A DNA stretch of 64,000 nucleotides from assembly GCA_964463485.1 (NCBI GenBank), contig CAYXDO010000023.1:1-64000 (forward strand). The letters run 5' to 3'. The DNA comes from CAYXDO01 sp964463485 (lineage in GTDB: Bacteria; Myxococcota; Kuafuiibacteriia; Kuafuiibacteriales; Kuafuiibacteriaceae). Position 1 is the first letter of the stretch, and each line of letters begins with the position of its first letter. The translations under genes and the position numbers were made by a program. The notes under the pieces were generated by a model, which made no database searches, was not told the origin of the DNA, and saw nothing but the letters and a program-made list of their open reading frames with translations. Positions 51,983 through 61,877 of the stretch are shown one piece after another.

Positions 51983-54900
51983 TCACGATCTCGCCGGCTT
52001 GTTTTGCTCTCCCGAGTCGAACAGGTCGAGAACTTCGCTGGGTGTGCGAATTGGTCGGTAGGCACGAAGAATCTCGGCGAGCTCCGGCCAATCCGAACGG
52101 TCGAGGCAGGCTTCTGCGTTTGCCACGTGGGTCGGATTGTTTGGATCGTCGATGGAATGACACACGTGCCAAAAGAAGGCAGGGAACCAATGGGGGTTCG
52201 GAGCGTCCGAGAGGAGTCGCTTCCATGTGTCACCCCACGGCCATGTCCACGTGGTTTGGGTCTGAAAGAGTCCAAGGGCTAAAAGGAGGCCGAGTTGCAC
52301 GGGCTCGCTGTTGCGACGAAGCTGACTTTTGGCAAGCGGCTCGAAGAACAGCCAGGTCCAAAAGTCCTGGACGCGTGTTTGAGAGATGATCTCCAGAGTT
52401 GCATCTGAGGCGACAAATTCGGCCGGCAACAGACTGGCAGCCACGTATTCCGCAGACACTTCGAGGGCTGAACGGCCCACTCTCGAATAACCGTCGAAGC
52501 TATTTGGCGATGTTTTCAATTCTCCAAAAGGCGATGCTCCGTCGGCCCGGCCGACTGAGAGGGATTCGATAGTTGCCTCGAGCGCCACCCCATGAAAAAT
52601 GACGGATGCCACTTCCCGGATACTCTCGAACAATTGTTCCAAACCTTGATCATTTTTCCGAGTGTCGTTCCGAGCAAGGTGGGTCGTGACCCGGTCGGAC
52701 CAATCGACATGATCACGAATCACGTCGTGGCGAAAATACCTTTCGAGCCCTTGGGCGAATTGATACTCACCCCTTTTTCCGACGTATCCATCGACCCACG
52801 GCAGGAAGCTTTCGGCGAGCGACAGAGGTCTGTTGTATTCGTACGAGTGCACGAATCGGCGACCCGCGCGAGCGCTCGATTTCGCGCCGTCACGGTGATG
52901 AGGTGCTATTCCGGTCGCAAGGCCGATCGAGATGTCTCCGTGTAGCGAGCCAAATCGCACGACCAGCGGGATGCGGTGACGACATGCGAGTGCCGCGGTT
53001 CTCGTGAGCTCGAAGCGCCAGGCATTCCCTTTGATGAGAGGGACGACGAAAGCCGCCGAGGCGGAACTCGGCTCGTCCGCCAGGCAGCGGAGAATGCGGA
53101 ACGCGGCCAGGTCGAAGGGACACTGTACGGCCCACGCCAGAAAATTGGCCCGGTCTGCCCGCACGGCACCCCAGCGAAATGCCCTGTGAGTCTGCGGAAA
53201 ATCGAGGAGCGCAACAACTGTGCCTCGGCGATCGGTTCGACGCTCGGTGGGTTCCTCAAAGGGACATGATGCTGGGAGGATGGCGAGCAGCCCCGCCAGG
53301 GCTTCGACCCCATTCCGCTCGATCCGGTCCGCGACGAGCTCTGCCAACGCGAGGCCGTGGCGCTTTCCCAAAAGGAGAATGTCGTGAAGACGCGTCTCGG
53401 CTTCCTTCCAAATCGACCTGCCGAGCCACGGGCCGAACCGAAATGCCGAAATCGAAGCTCCGTCGAGCGTTTCTGCTCTTACCTCCGGAGTGACGTCGAC
53501 CTCTTCTCGAAGTAAGGACAGAAGAAACGTCCACGACGTCCAAATTTCGAATCTTCTGATCTGCGCACTCTCTCCCTCGTTGTCGATCGGTACTCCATAT
53601 CGAGCGTCATCCAGAATACCCTTTGTCGCCCGATCGACGAGTCCCTTTCGAGTCGCTTCGGATCCCAATAGTAATAGGAGAGTCTCCTGCCAAACCGGTG
53701 AACGATGTCGATCAATGATGATCGCAGCGGCCGCCTCTTCACCATGAGCCAGTTCTCGCTCGAGCAACGCTCTCGCCGCCAGAAACTCGAGCAGCGACAG
53801 GTGAAGAAAGCCGAATACGCCTGGTTGCTGCTCCACAAGAAGTCCCGTGTCCGCTTCGAGCCACCGGATCCAGCTCTCCGCTAGAGCTCGGCGCTCCGCA
53901 TCAGAAGCGCCGCCAAACCCACGCTCTGCGAAGACTTCGACCAGCGCTCGCGTCAGCGCGGGACGCGAGAGTGCGATGGCCACTTCGTCCGCCTCGTGAG
54001 CCCGCGACTCCCGAGACTCTTGAATTCGAAGCGCGAGGTGCTCGAGAACAACTCTCTGACGACCTTCGTCGAGCGGATCAAAACGACGTCCACGAGCCCG
54101 CGGCCAGGTCTCGAGGAGGGTCTTTACGCAGAGATCATAGAGTCGGGCACGATCTCCCGGCAGATTGGTCTCATATCGATGAACGAGCGCGATCAGCGTA
54201 GCCAGAAGCGGATTTCTCGCGAGCTCCTTGGCTCGGGGCTCCGAGTCCAACGCCAGCGAGATATCGGCGACACGGCGCCCTCGATTTCGCGGATCATCAG
54301 GCTCAGCGACGAGATACCAGTTCTCGAAGAATAGCTGCAGTTGAGCGTCGTCGAACGGTGCAAGTTGGAATTCTTCGAACGAGTCGCGGTCGAGCGGGGC
54401 TCGATCATACCCAACGATCCGACTCGTCGCGATAATCGGACAATTCGGAAATGCGGCCGCGAGTTCTCCGATCATGTCCCTGACACGACGCCTGTCCTCT
54501 TCGACCGCGACCTCATCCATGCCGTCGACGAGGATGAGTAATCGGCCTTGTTTTGCGAGGGACTCGAGATCCACACACTCGACTGGAACCTGAAGCAGGG
54601 CACGGCACTCACCTGCCGCGAATTCGAGTAAGCCATCCCGCCGATTCTGCCGAACATACTCGCGAAGTCGAATGAGTATGGGCACCGGATAGCCGTCATT
54701 CTGTGCCGCCAACATGGCCAGATGGAGGAGTAGTGTGGTTTTTCCGCTGCCTGGATTGCCCAGAACAACGCATGAAAAGGCTCCGTCACGGATCTTGACC
54801 CAGTCGTCGGAGCTGGCTCGCGGCACTTCGTCAATGTCCAGATTCAGTTCGACGGTAAATCGGGGCCCATATCTGCTGTTCTTCCCTCTTTCGAGCACCG

Positions 54901-56617
54901 AGTGTTGAAGCGCCGCAAGAGTTATGCCTTCCTCGGACGCTCCTCGACGGTAGTTCTCGAGATGTACAGGTACGAAGAGATCACTCAAAGTCGTCCGTGG
55001 TTTTCTCGCTGTGTCGGGCAGACCAACGAAGTCGAATCGGCCGTGGACGCGAGCGGTGGCCTGGCGCAAGCGAGTCACCAATGACAAGAGCTCGTCCGTC
55101 GGACCCTTCAGTAACGTTGGTTTTTCCGCGAGCGGACGCAATCGGATCACGCGTTGACCATTGGGCGCGCTGCGTCCGACTCCGGGATCTGCATGCCAGA
55201 AACCGCCGTCTCGCTCGCTCCAAGTGAAGCAGCTCGTACTCAGCTCGCCGGTCCCCGGGTCAAAAGATGCCGCCTGAAAGCCGTGCTTCCATTTTGATCC
55301 CGAGTAGAGAGCGCCCGCTCCCGAAACCACATGAACGCCGCTCGGAACGAGCACCGCCGACAGATCGGCCTCGTGAAGGTGCCCATGAAGGACGACATCC
55401 GACGCGGTAGCAAGGAGCTCCGAGATGGCCCTTTGTTCCGCCTCGTGAAGCCAACGAAGAGGGTGGTGCAAGAGAACAATCTTGAACGAGGCCCGGGCCT
55501 GATCCAACTCGCGAAGCGCGTCCACGACCTGACGCTCGCCGAGAACGATTCGTCCAGACTTGTCCTCATCAGGTCCGCACATCCAGGCCGAACAGAGACT
55601 CGCGATACCGACTTCGATCCCACCAATCGTCCGAACATCCGTTCGCCAGGGACGGTCTGGACTCACGCCGCGCGCTGGCCCGAGGAGCTTTTCCGTAAAG
55701 TCCGAGTAGGCGCCGAGTCGGCGGCCATACTGTGCCAGCTCCGTCGCAGTAGCGATCAAGTCACCCGTGAGCTCCTGGAACTCGCTCCGATTCTCCCCGC
55801 CGAGCCCCAAGATCCAATTCTGACCTGCCTTGACGCCCGGTCCAATCAATTTTCGACCAACGTCGTGATTGCCTGGAACGACAAACAGATCATCGCGACG
55901 ATCGAGGCCGAGACCGTCCATGACCTCTTCGAGCATGACCTGGAGTGATTCGTACTGTTCAGGCCTTCCGGACCAGGCCAGATCTCCGGTAGCAAACACG
56001 AGCTGGGGTTTGATCTGCGCCTCTTGGAGGAGCTTCGGTAGGTCTCGTTGAAACTGATTCAGGACTCTGTCTTGCCTCCAATCATCCTGGATATGCAAAT
56101 CGGAAATATGGAGCCATTCGATAGCCGCGCCGGTTGAAAGCATGGAGGCCGTCTTTGCAAGCGTCGAGTCGGCTTCCAGCACACAAACGGTCGGCGCGAG
56201 GGCCCACAAATCCGGCGCTCGCTCGCGCACATGAGCTCGCAAAGCCGGCGTCCCAGCGAATACGACGAAAATAGGACCATCGCGGGATAGTGAATCTCGC
56301 GAGCGATTCATCGAAGCCAACGCATGTCTCCAAGCTTCGCTGGGCTGATCTGGTTGTGGTGTTTCGGACTCGAACCAGGCGATCGAGAGTCCCTTGCCGG
56401 ACTTGTTCCGGGCGGCGAGGGTCCTTACCCGTTTGGGCGCGTCGTCGTCCGGCCGAATGAGCTCGATGCTCGGCGCTTCGGATTGTAGGCGTTCAAAGGC
56501 GACCCGCAGTAACTCAGCCTTCTCGGCTAGCACAAGCGCGAATCCGAGGTGCGACTCGAGCCGCCACGTCGATCTCAGGCGCTCGAAGGCGCGCTCCGCT
56601 GTTCGTCCGAATCTCAA
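51983..56617 (-). CDS. Metallophosphoesterase-NACHT STAND NTPase, probable antiviral sensor/effector
   Basis: The 1544-residue protein has four parts. Residues 1-165 are an unnamed alpha/beta domain. Residues 166-460 are a calcineurin-like phosphoesterase (HISDLHIQDD, GDLAWSG, PGNHDVG at 248-254, LHHPL, HGHLH at 411-415). Residues 610-860 are a NACHT NTPase with Walker A LGNPGSGKTT at 619-628, Walker B LLILVDGMDE and ATSRIVGYDRAP. The rest is a long helical C-terminal part, likely the sensor. NACHT proteins with enzymatic N-termini are known phage-defence STAND systems; the phosphoesterase would then be the effector. TTG 56617 overlaps the stop of the ATPase gene (TTGA). The region looks somewhat richer in A/T than its surroundings. 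Confidence 0.88.
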   Translation of the reverse strand: MRFGRTAERAFERLRSTWRLESHLGFALVLAEKAELLRVAFERLQSEAPSIELIRPDDDAPKRVRTLAARNKSGKGLSIAWFESETPQPDQPSEAWRHALASMNRSRDSLSRDGPIFVVFAGTPALRAHVRERAPDLWALAPTVCVLEADSTLAKTASMLSTGAAIEWLHISDLHIQDDWRQDRVLNQFQRDLPKLLQEAQIKPQLVFATGDLAWSGRPEQYESLQVMLEEVMDGLGLDRRDDLFVVPGNHDVGRKLIGPGVKAGQNWILGLGGENRSEFQELTGDLIATATELAQYGRRLGAYSDFTEKLLGPARGVSPDRPWRTDVRTIGGIEVGIASLCSAWMCGPDEDKSGRIVLGERQVVDALRELDQARASFKIVLLHHPLRWLHEAEQRAISELLATASDVVLHGHLHEADLSAVLVPSGVHVVSGAGALYSGSKWKHGFQAASFDPGTGELSTSCFTWSERDGGFWHADPGVGRSAPNGQRVIRLRPLAEKPTLLKGPTDELLSLVTRLRQATARVHGRFDFVGLPDTARKPRTTLSDLFVPVHLENYRRGASEEGITLAALQHSVLERGKNSRYGPRFTVELNLDIDEVPRASSDDWVKIRDGAFSCVVLGNPGSGKTTLLLHLAMLAAQNDGYPVPILIRLREYVRQNRRDGLLEFAAGECRALLQVPVECVDLESLAKQGRLLILVDGMDEVAVEEDRRRVRDMIGELAAAFPNCPIIATSRIVGYDRAPLDRDSFEEFQLAPFDDAQLQLFFENWYLVAEPDDPRNRGRRVADISLALDSEPRAKELARNPLLATLIALVHRYETNLPGDRARLYDLCVKTLLETWPRARGRRFDPLDEGRQRVVLEHLALRIQESRESRAHEADEVAIALSRPALTRALVEVFAERGFGGASDAERRALAESWIRWLEADTGLLVEQQPGVFGFLHLSLLEFLAARALLERELAHGEEAAAAIIIDRHRSPVWQETLLLLLGSEATRKGLVDRATKGILDDARYGVPIDNEGESAQIRRFEIWTSWTFLLSLLREEVDVTPEVRAETLDGASISAFRFGPWLGRSIWKEAETRLHDILLLGKRHGLALAELVADRIERNGVEALAGLLAILPASCPFEEPTERRTDRRGTVVALLDFPQTHRAFRWGAVRADRANFLAWAVQCPFDLAAFRILRCLADEPSSASAAFVVPLIKGNAWRFELTRTAALACRHRIPLVVRFGSLHGDISIGLATGIAPHHRDGAKSSARAGRRFVHSYEYNRPLSLAESFLPWVDGYVGKRGEYQFAQGLERYFRHDVIRDHVDWSDRVTTHLARNDTRKNDQGLEQLFESIREVASVIFHGVALEATIESLSVGRADGASPFGELKTSPNSFDGYSRVGRSALEVSAEYVAASLLPAEFVASDATLEIISQTRVQDFWTWLFFEPLAKSQLRRNSEPVQLGLLLALGLFQTQTTWTWPWGDTWKRLLSDAPNPHWFPAFFWHVCHSIDDPNNPTHVANAEACLDRSDWPELAEILRAYRPIRTPSEVLDLFDSGEQNKPARS

Positions 56618-58050
56618 TTCTCCCTACCCTCTCTTTCTAAAGCCCGAAGTGCTTCATCCAAGCCACTCGCGATCAGTGGGTGCACTCCATACCAGACCTC
56701 ACCGTTCCGATACGACAGTACGAGGTATTGATCCATCGCGGCCGCAAGCGCGCCAAGCAGGCCCTCATCGAGTGTCGCGAGGCTCTCGGATCGACGAACA
56801 TGATTTAGGAGCTCGACAGTTCCTCGAAACAGCACGCCTCGATCCTGAGATACATTCCGAATCGCGGCTTCGATGGCCTCGGGTGGAATCGGCAGGCCGG
56901 TCTGCATCGCATGGTTCAGGAGCTCGCGAACGAGATTGAATAAGTCTCGAATATGCCCGCCGCTCGCCAACACCAGATGTTCGATGGCGGACACCCTCGT
57001 CTCACCTAGGAGGCGGTCGAGATCGACGCGTTTCTGAAGTAGTTCTTCTAGCGCTTTGATGCCTGGCGAATGCGCGCGGCCGCCCTCCGATGGGCGGTGT
57101 CGAACCTTTACACTTGGCAAGACGCGGAGGCGTCCGCTGTAGGATTCAGCAAGACCTTTATGGAGGAACCCGAGGTAGGGTGGGATGACATAGACGACGT
57201 GGCATCCAGGCAGGCGCAGCAACTCAGACTGCTGAAAGAAGAGATCGGCCATCCCGCGGTAGACTCCTACGACTTCCTCGAGAGGCGTGCTGAACTTGTC
57301 GAGCCCATCCACCAAAAGGACCAGTTGTTTTGGGGAGACGGCCTTCGCTACCTTCTCCGTCACATCGTGAAGAAAATCTCGAATTGCGGTCGGACGATGT
57401 CTCAGTCGTTTCGCGAGATGATCTCGGAAATCCTTCGACTCCCGCAGATTCGCTTTCAAATCGAGGCCGACCAGATTGAAACCCACATCCCCTTCGACGT
57501 CCTGCTGAAGAAACTCTCCGACTCTCTTCCAGATGCCACGCTGCTTGAACGCCTTGATCCCAAGCACCTCGGCAGCGCGCTCAGCAAGACCCGCTGAAAT
57601 GCACAGTGCTAATTCCTCCGGCGAAGGAGCTGCGTTCAGACCGAGATACTCGCTCGCGCTGAAGTGAAGGACCACGAAAATCTGGTGTCGACGCAATTCC
57701 TCGGCGATCCGGCTCAGCTCAGTGCTCTTTCCAGTCCCGCGAAAACCGGCGAGGAGCTGGGTGCTATTCGGTTGGGGACGGACGCTGGCAAGTCGCACGG
57801 TGTCGACGATCCCAAGGACCACGTCTTTGTCGCCACGAAGTGAGTGAATGGGACCGCCGTCGGGATCGATCCAGCGGTCCAAAGGCACGTATTGGGCAAG
57901 ACCGCCGGGGCTCGCGAGGTCGACGGGCTTCGCAGGGTCGACCGCGGCGTACCAGCCTCCGAGAAGTCGCAGGGTCTCGTCATCAATGTCCACGCGCGCG
58001 AAGCTAGCATCATTTGTTGCGCGGAGGCACCCTGTCGCATTGACCTCCAT
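56614..58050 (-). CDS. P-loop ATPase coupled to NACHT gene
   Basis: The protein has Walker A GFRGTGKSTEL and Walker B LVLLVDGLDKF, and an AAA/STAND-like fold of about 300 residues. A C-terminal winged-helix-like end (GEVWYGVHPLIASGLDEALRAL) follows. The start is uncertain: ATG 58050 is used here, GTG 58086 and GTG 57993 are open, and none has a clear binding site. The stop overlaps the NACHT start, so the two proteins are made together and likely work together, for example with this ATPase as regulator or helper of the phosphoesterase-NACHT. No named family is recognised. Confidence 0.78.
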   Translation of the reverse strand: MEVNATGCLRATNDASFARVDIDDETLRLLGGWYAAVDPAKPVDLASPGGLAQYVPLDRWIDPDGGPIHSLRGDKDVVLGIVDTVRLASVRPQPNSTQLLAGFRGTGKSTELSRIAEELRRHQIFVVLHFSASEYLGLNAAPSPEELALCISAGLAERAAEVLGIKAFKQRGIWKRVGEFLQQDVEGDVGFNLVGLDLKANLRESKDFRDHLAKRLRHRPTAIRDFLHDVTEKVAKAVSPKQLVLLVDGLDKFSTPLEEVVGVYRGMADLFFQQSELLRLPGCHVVYVIPPYLGFLHKGLAESYSGRLRVLPSVKVRHRPSEGGRAHSPGIKALEELLQKRVDLDRLLGETRVSAIEHLVLASGGHIRDLFNLVRELLNHAMQTGLPIPPEAIEAAIRNVSQDRGVLFRGTVELLNHVRRSESLATLDEGLLGALAAAMDQYLVLSYRNGEVWYGVHPLIASGLDEALRALEREGREN

Positions 58051-58307
58051 GACATGTGTCGTTGGTGCTCGATCTTTCCGAGGCACTGTCTGAGTTGCCT
58101 ATCGAATTCTTCGAGGCCGAGAGGTCATTGGGTCCTATCCGTGCCTGGAGGATCTTTCGTACCTCGCCCACATCCCGGAAGTCGGCGGCACGTCCCCCCC
58201 GCGGGCCGCGAGCGCGTCGCCTTGGCCTGCCCTGCCTGCACATTCGTGCTCGATTTCTGACTTCTGCGCTCCCAACGCCTCGAAAATTCAACGTGTCCCC
58301 GCGGGCT

Positions 58308-58486
58308 TCAGGCTTCGTCGCCGTCGCAGGCGTTCGCGTTCGAGCAGGAAGCTCTGGCGGGCTCAGGACATGGCGGGGGCCGCTCGACGGGTCACACCTG
58401 TCGTCGATGACCGGCGCAGCGCCGGGGACGCACTTGCCTGCGCCGTCACAAGTCTCGGCGCCATCGCAGGCGTCGGCATTGGCGCA
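58308..58486 (-). pseudogene. Remnant of Cys-rich DACDG-repeat protein
   Basis: On the minus strand CANADACDGAETCDGAGKC and then DDRCDPSSG read like the repeat units of secreted Cys-rich Myxococcota proteins. A shift of frame is then needed to recover SCSNANACDGDEA, which stops at TGA 58308-58310. There is no start or signal peptide, so this is a leftover. The rest of 58051-58539 shows no gene I can support. Confidence 0.55.
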
Positions 58487-58539
58487 CGAAGTCCCCACCT
58501 CGCGAGCGCCGCCTCGCTCGCGCTCGGAAGCGATCAGAC

Positions 58540-59016
58540 TCATTCAGCGAGCGCGACGGTCGATACCGCGTCGAGCGCGTCCGCGGAACGAAGCACTCCC
58601 ACGACCGACACGGTCTTGCCGTCAAAGCCATCCACCAACTCGGGGACGACCGCCGCTCCGGACAGTGCGACGGTCGAGCCTTCGAGAGTCAGGCTGGGTT
58701 TTTCGGTTGCCCGAAATTTGCCTCGAACCCGAACGCGGTCGCCTTTGTGTCGCGCGAGCTCGGATGTGCTCTTGAGCTCGGGGAGCTTCTCGTCGTCCGA
58801 GCAGCTGCGGCGGCAGGTCGCTTGAATGGCCTCCCAACCCACCGCCTGGGCCATGTGGGCCCGCTCGCAAGCTGTTACACAGGCCGTCGAGAACGGGCTC
58901 GCGGGCGCAGGCAACCCATCACGCGCGGCTGGCGCCGAGCTCGGCGTTCGAGGAGGCGGGCCCACCGTAGCAGGCGTACAGCCGATCAACAAACCGAGGA
59001 TCCAACGACCGCGCAT
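58540..59016 (-). CDS. Small lipoprotein with OB-like domain
   Basis: ATG 59016 opens a short lipoprotein signal (RGRWILGLLIGC). After a Pro/Ala linker comes a segment with four Cys (CVTACERAHMAQAVGW, ATCRRSC). A beta-rich domain follows (KGDRVRVRGKFRATEKPSLTLEGS, VSVVGVLRSADALDAV) that resembles small OB-fold domains such as tRNA_anti-like. 158 residues. No partner is evident. Confidence 0.68.
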   Translation of the reverse strand: MRGRWILGLLIGCTPATVGPPPRTPSSAPAARDGLPAPASPFSTACVTACERAHMAQAVGWEAIQATCRRSCSDDEKLPELKSTSELARHKGDRVRVRGKFRATEKPSLTLEGSTVALSGAAVVPELVDGFDGKTVSVVGVLRSADALDAVSTVALAE

Positions 59017-59209
59017 TCGGCCGAGTTTGCCATCCGCTCTACGTCGAGGCAACCTCTAGCTCCGGCGGTCCGGCGGATCCGGCGGACGAGCGACCGAGCC
59101 CCTCGATGAGTCTCGGAATTCCGCGGAGCTCGCCGACTTTGCTCCAGAACAAATCACCGCCGCGTCGCGGTGACACGTCGGTGACACGGGCCGAGTATCT
59201 CTCTCTGGA

Positions 59210-61042
59210 ATGAATCCTGTTCCGTCCCGAAGCCTTCAGCCCGTCCATCCCCTCGGGCGGCGGGCGAGAGTCCTCCTGTCGAGTGTGTACGGGCCCTACG
59301 CGGTCGACGATCTCGAGAGTCGCTCCGATAATCCGATGGAGCTCTATCACAATCAAGTCACTCGAGAGCAGGGCGTGTTTTCGCTCCGGCTGCACCATCG
59401 TTCGTTTGGGCTCATGCTACTCAAAGAGAATATCGAGGCTCCATGTACTTTACTCGACTTCCCCACGCTCGAGGGCTTCGAGAGCGAGCTTCGGAAGACC
59501 GAGTATGACGTGGTGGGAATCGGCGCGATCATCCCCAACCTGCTCAAGGTGAAGAGGATGTGCTCGATGGTGCGTTCGATCCAGCCAAAGGCCACTATTC
59601 TGGTCGGAGGGCACGTCGCCAACCACCCCGAGCTCGCGGAGCGCGTCGATGTCGACCACGTCGTGCGATCCGAAGGAGTGGCGTGGCTCCGCAAGTATCT
59701 CGGAGAAGATCCGAACCAACCGATTCGTCACCCCGCGGTGCTCTCCGCGACCGGTGGAGAGATCATGGGTCTGCCGCTCGGCGGCACGGGAAAGGACACC
59801 GCGGCCATCGTGCTCACCTCGGTGGGATGCCCGATGGGTTGCGACTTCTGCTCCACCTCCGCGATGTTCGGCGGCAAAGGGAGCTCGGTTCAGTTTTACC
59901 GAACGGGCGACGAGCTCTTCGAGGTGATGAGCGAGCTCGAGCGAAAGTTGGGAGCTCGGTCCTTCTTCATGATGGACGAGAATTTCCTGCTCGATCGTCG
60001 TCGCGCTCTAGGGCTGCTCGCGAGAATGGAGTCCGCTCGAAAGCCTTGGTCCCTGTATGTCTTCAGCTCCGCGAACGCGATTCGGCGTTACTCCATGGAT
60101 GAGTTGGTGAGGCTGGGCGTTTCGTGGGTATGGATGGGCCTCGAGGGGCGGCGCTCGAACTACGAGAAGCTTCGAGGGACCGACACCAAGGGCCTCGTCG
60201 CAGAGCTGCAGAGCAACGGCATCAAGGTCCTCGGGTCCACGATCATTGGGCTCGAAGAGCACACGACGGAGACCGTCGAAGACGCGATCGATTTCGCCAT
60301 CGAGCACGCGACGGACTTCCACCAATTCATGCTCTTCACTCCCCTTCCGGGGACTCCTCTTCACGCTCGCATGGCCGAGCGAGGACTCCTCGTCGACGAG
60401 GTCGCGGCGCCGCTTCCGGACGTACATGGACAGAATCGATTCAACTTCCTGCACCCGCATCTGCCAGCGGGTGTCGAGGGCGAGCTGCTTCGAACGGCTT
60501 TTCGCAGGGACTTCGAGGTCAACGGGCCGAGCATCTTGAGGCTGGCGAGCACGACTCTGCGAGGGTGGAGGAGACACAAGAACCACGGCGACGAGCGAGT
60601 CCGGCAGAGGTTTCGCGCCGAGGCGGCCGAGCTACCCATACGCTTCGCCGCCGTCGCTTGGGCGGCGGAAGAGTATGCGCGTGGCCGAGACTCGGCGCTC
60701 GAGTCGCAGGCCCGGGAGCTGCGCGAGGCGATCGAGGTCGAGTTCGGTCGCAGAGCGACATGGACCGCTCCGATCGCGGGCCGCTACGTCGCCCACCGGA
60801 TGCGAAAGAGAGAGCGGTCGCGGCGCTCGTTCGAGCCGCAGACTTTCGTGGAGAAAAACCGAGCAGCCCGAGTCATGGAGCTCGCCTCGGTGATCGACGC
60901 GGCGCTCAGCGTCTGGGAAGGCCGATCAGCGTCTGGGAGCGCAGACATCGTAAGAAAACGGCTTGCAGCGATCTGCGGCGTTCCCGATCCATTCTACGGG
61001 CGTACCAGGGAGGCGTCAGGAGACAATCGGTCCGGGTGGTAG
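59210..61042 (+). CDS. B12-binding-domain radical SAM enzyme
   Basis: The N-terminal 180 residues resemble a cobalamin-binding Rossmann domain (YDVVGIGAIIPNLLKVKRM, ILVGGHVANHPELAE). The radical SAM site is CPMGCDFC (Cys 207, 211, 214), and MDENFLLDRRRALGLL and FTPLPGTPLHARMAERG are typical downstream elements. Such class B-like enzymes methylate or rearrange unreactive carbons, or act on lipids and cofactors. No His is seen where B12 might be ligated from below (the DxHxxG motif is absent), so cobalamin binding is probable but not proven. It stands alone; a direct repeat GGCCGATCAGCGTCTGGGA-like duplication occurs near 60910. Confidence 0.85.
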   Translation: MNPVPSRSLQPVHPLGRRARVLLSSVYGPYAVDDLESRSDNPMELYHNQVTREQGVFSLRLHHRSFGLMLLKENIEAPCTLLDFPTLEGFESELRKTEYDVVGIGAIIPNLLKVKRMCSMVRSIQPKATILVGGHVANHPELAERVDVDHVVRSEGVAWLRKYLGEDPNQPIRHPAVLSATGGEIMGLPLGGTGKDTAAIVLTSVGCPMGCDFCSTSAMFGGKGSSVQFYRTGDELFEVMSELERKLGARSFFMMDENFLLDRRRALGLLARMESARKPWSLYVFSSANAIRRYSMDELVRLGVSWVWMGLEGRRSNYEKLRGTDTKGLVAELQSNGIKVLGSTIIGLEEHTTETVEDAIDFAIEHATDFHQFMLFTPLPGTPLHARMAERGLLVDEVAAPLPDVHGQNRFNFLHPHLPAGVEGELLRTAFRRDFEVNGPSILRLASTTLRGWRRHKNHGDERVRQRFRAEAAELPIRFAAVAWAAEEYARGRDSALESQARELREAIEVEFGRRATWTAPIAGRYVAHRMRKRERSRRSFEPQTFVEKNRAARVMELASVIDAALSVWEGRSASGSADIVRKRLAAICGVPDPFYGRTREASGDNRSGW

Positions 61043-61209
61043 AGTGCGAGCTCCATTCTCGCCGAGAGTCGCTCTTGACCACACTCAGAGGCCCGAACCC
61101 TGTCGACTGCGAGGTGGTGGCACGTCGGAGACGTGACTTTCCCGGGCGGCGCGACGATGGCCTCCGGGCGATGACCGTCATGTGCCCGTGATTCGGCTAG
61201 GCGTGATTC

Positions 61210-61641
61210 CTAGGCGGGGAGGGATCGTGTCGCAATTCCGGCGAATCTCGAGAAATCCCGATCCTCGGTCAGAATCGTGCGAGCACCGTGCTCGAGGCAC
61301 ACGGCGGCGATCTGGGCATCGAAGACGAGATTGCCGGCCACGCCGGACTCGGCGAGCACTCGGCGGAGGATTGGAAGGAACCGGGGCCCAGGCACGAGCA
61401 AACGAGCCGATGGGCTCTCGAGCAGCGCGTCGAGGCTGTCGAGCGCCTCGTTGGCTGGAGTCGGTGAATTGAACACTAGAGGGTGTGATACGACGCGCAC
61501 AAACTCACCGAGACAAAAAATTGGAAGCCCCCACGCTTCGTCGCCTTCCGCGAGTCGGCGAAGCTCTGAGAGCGCTGCCGAGTGACGGGGCATCTCGGCC
61601 CGATCTGCGTAGACGAGAATGTTCGTGTCGATTGCGATCAC
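61210..61641 (-). CDS. VapC-like PIN-domain toxin
   Basis: The 143-residue protein has the PIN acidic residues: AIDTNILVY at the start, LPIFCLGEFVRV (Glu), NLVFDAQIAAVCLEHG (Asp) and LTEDRDFSRF (Asp). VapC toxins cut RNA, often initiator tRNA. GTG 61641 overlaps the antitoxin stop (GTGA), the usual coupling in this class. Confidence 0.93.
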   Translation of the reverse strand: MIAIDTNILVYADRAEMPRHSAALSELRRLAEGDEAWGLPIFCLGEFVRVVSHPLVFNSPTPANEALDSLDALLESPSARLLVPGPRFLPILRRVLAESGVAGNLVFDAQIAAVCLEHGARTILTEDRDFSRFAGIATRSLPA

Positions 61642-61877
61642 CTCCGCCCCTCCATGACGTCAAACAAGCCATCTCGGTCGGCGATGTCGACTCCCGCCCG
61701 GAGACTGCCTCGGTGCGTTTTCCACCGGAGAACAAAACGCTTGCTGCGTCGCGATGGAGCTGCAAGGGCCGCAGCCAGGGCCTGTTCCACGAAGGCGGTG
61801 AGTGTGGAGCCTCTCTCGGCGGCGCGACGTCGAGCGGAATCGAGGAGCTCGTCATCAATGTCGAGAGTGGTTCGCAT
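61638..61877 (-). CDS. VapB-like ribbon-helix-helix antitoxin
   Basis: ATG 61877 gives 79 residues. MRTTLDIDDELLDSARRRAAERGSTLTAF (in parts) is a ribbon-helix-helix DNA-binding start, and the C-terminal part (RWKTHRGSLRAGVDI) would block the toxin. The family normally represses its own operon. The upstream bases 61878-62124 show no gene. Confidence 0.88.
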   Translation of the reverse strand: MRTTLDIDDELLDSARRRAAERGSTLTAFVEQALAAALAAPSRRSKRFVLRWKTHRGSLRAGVDIADRDGLFDVMEGRR

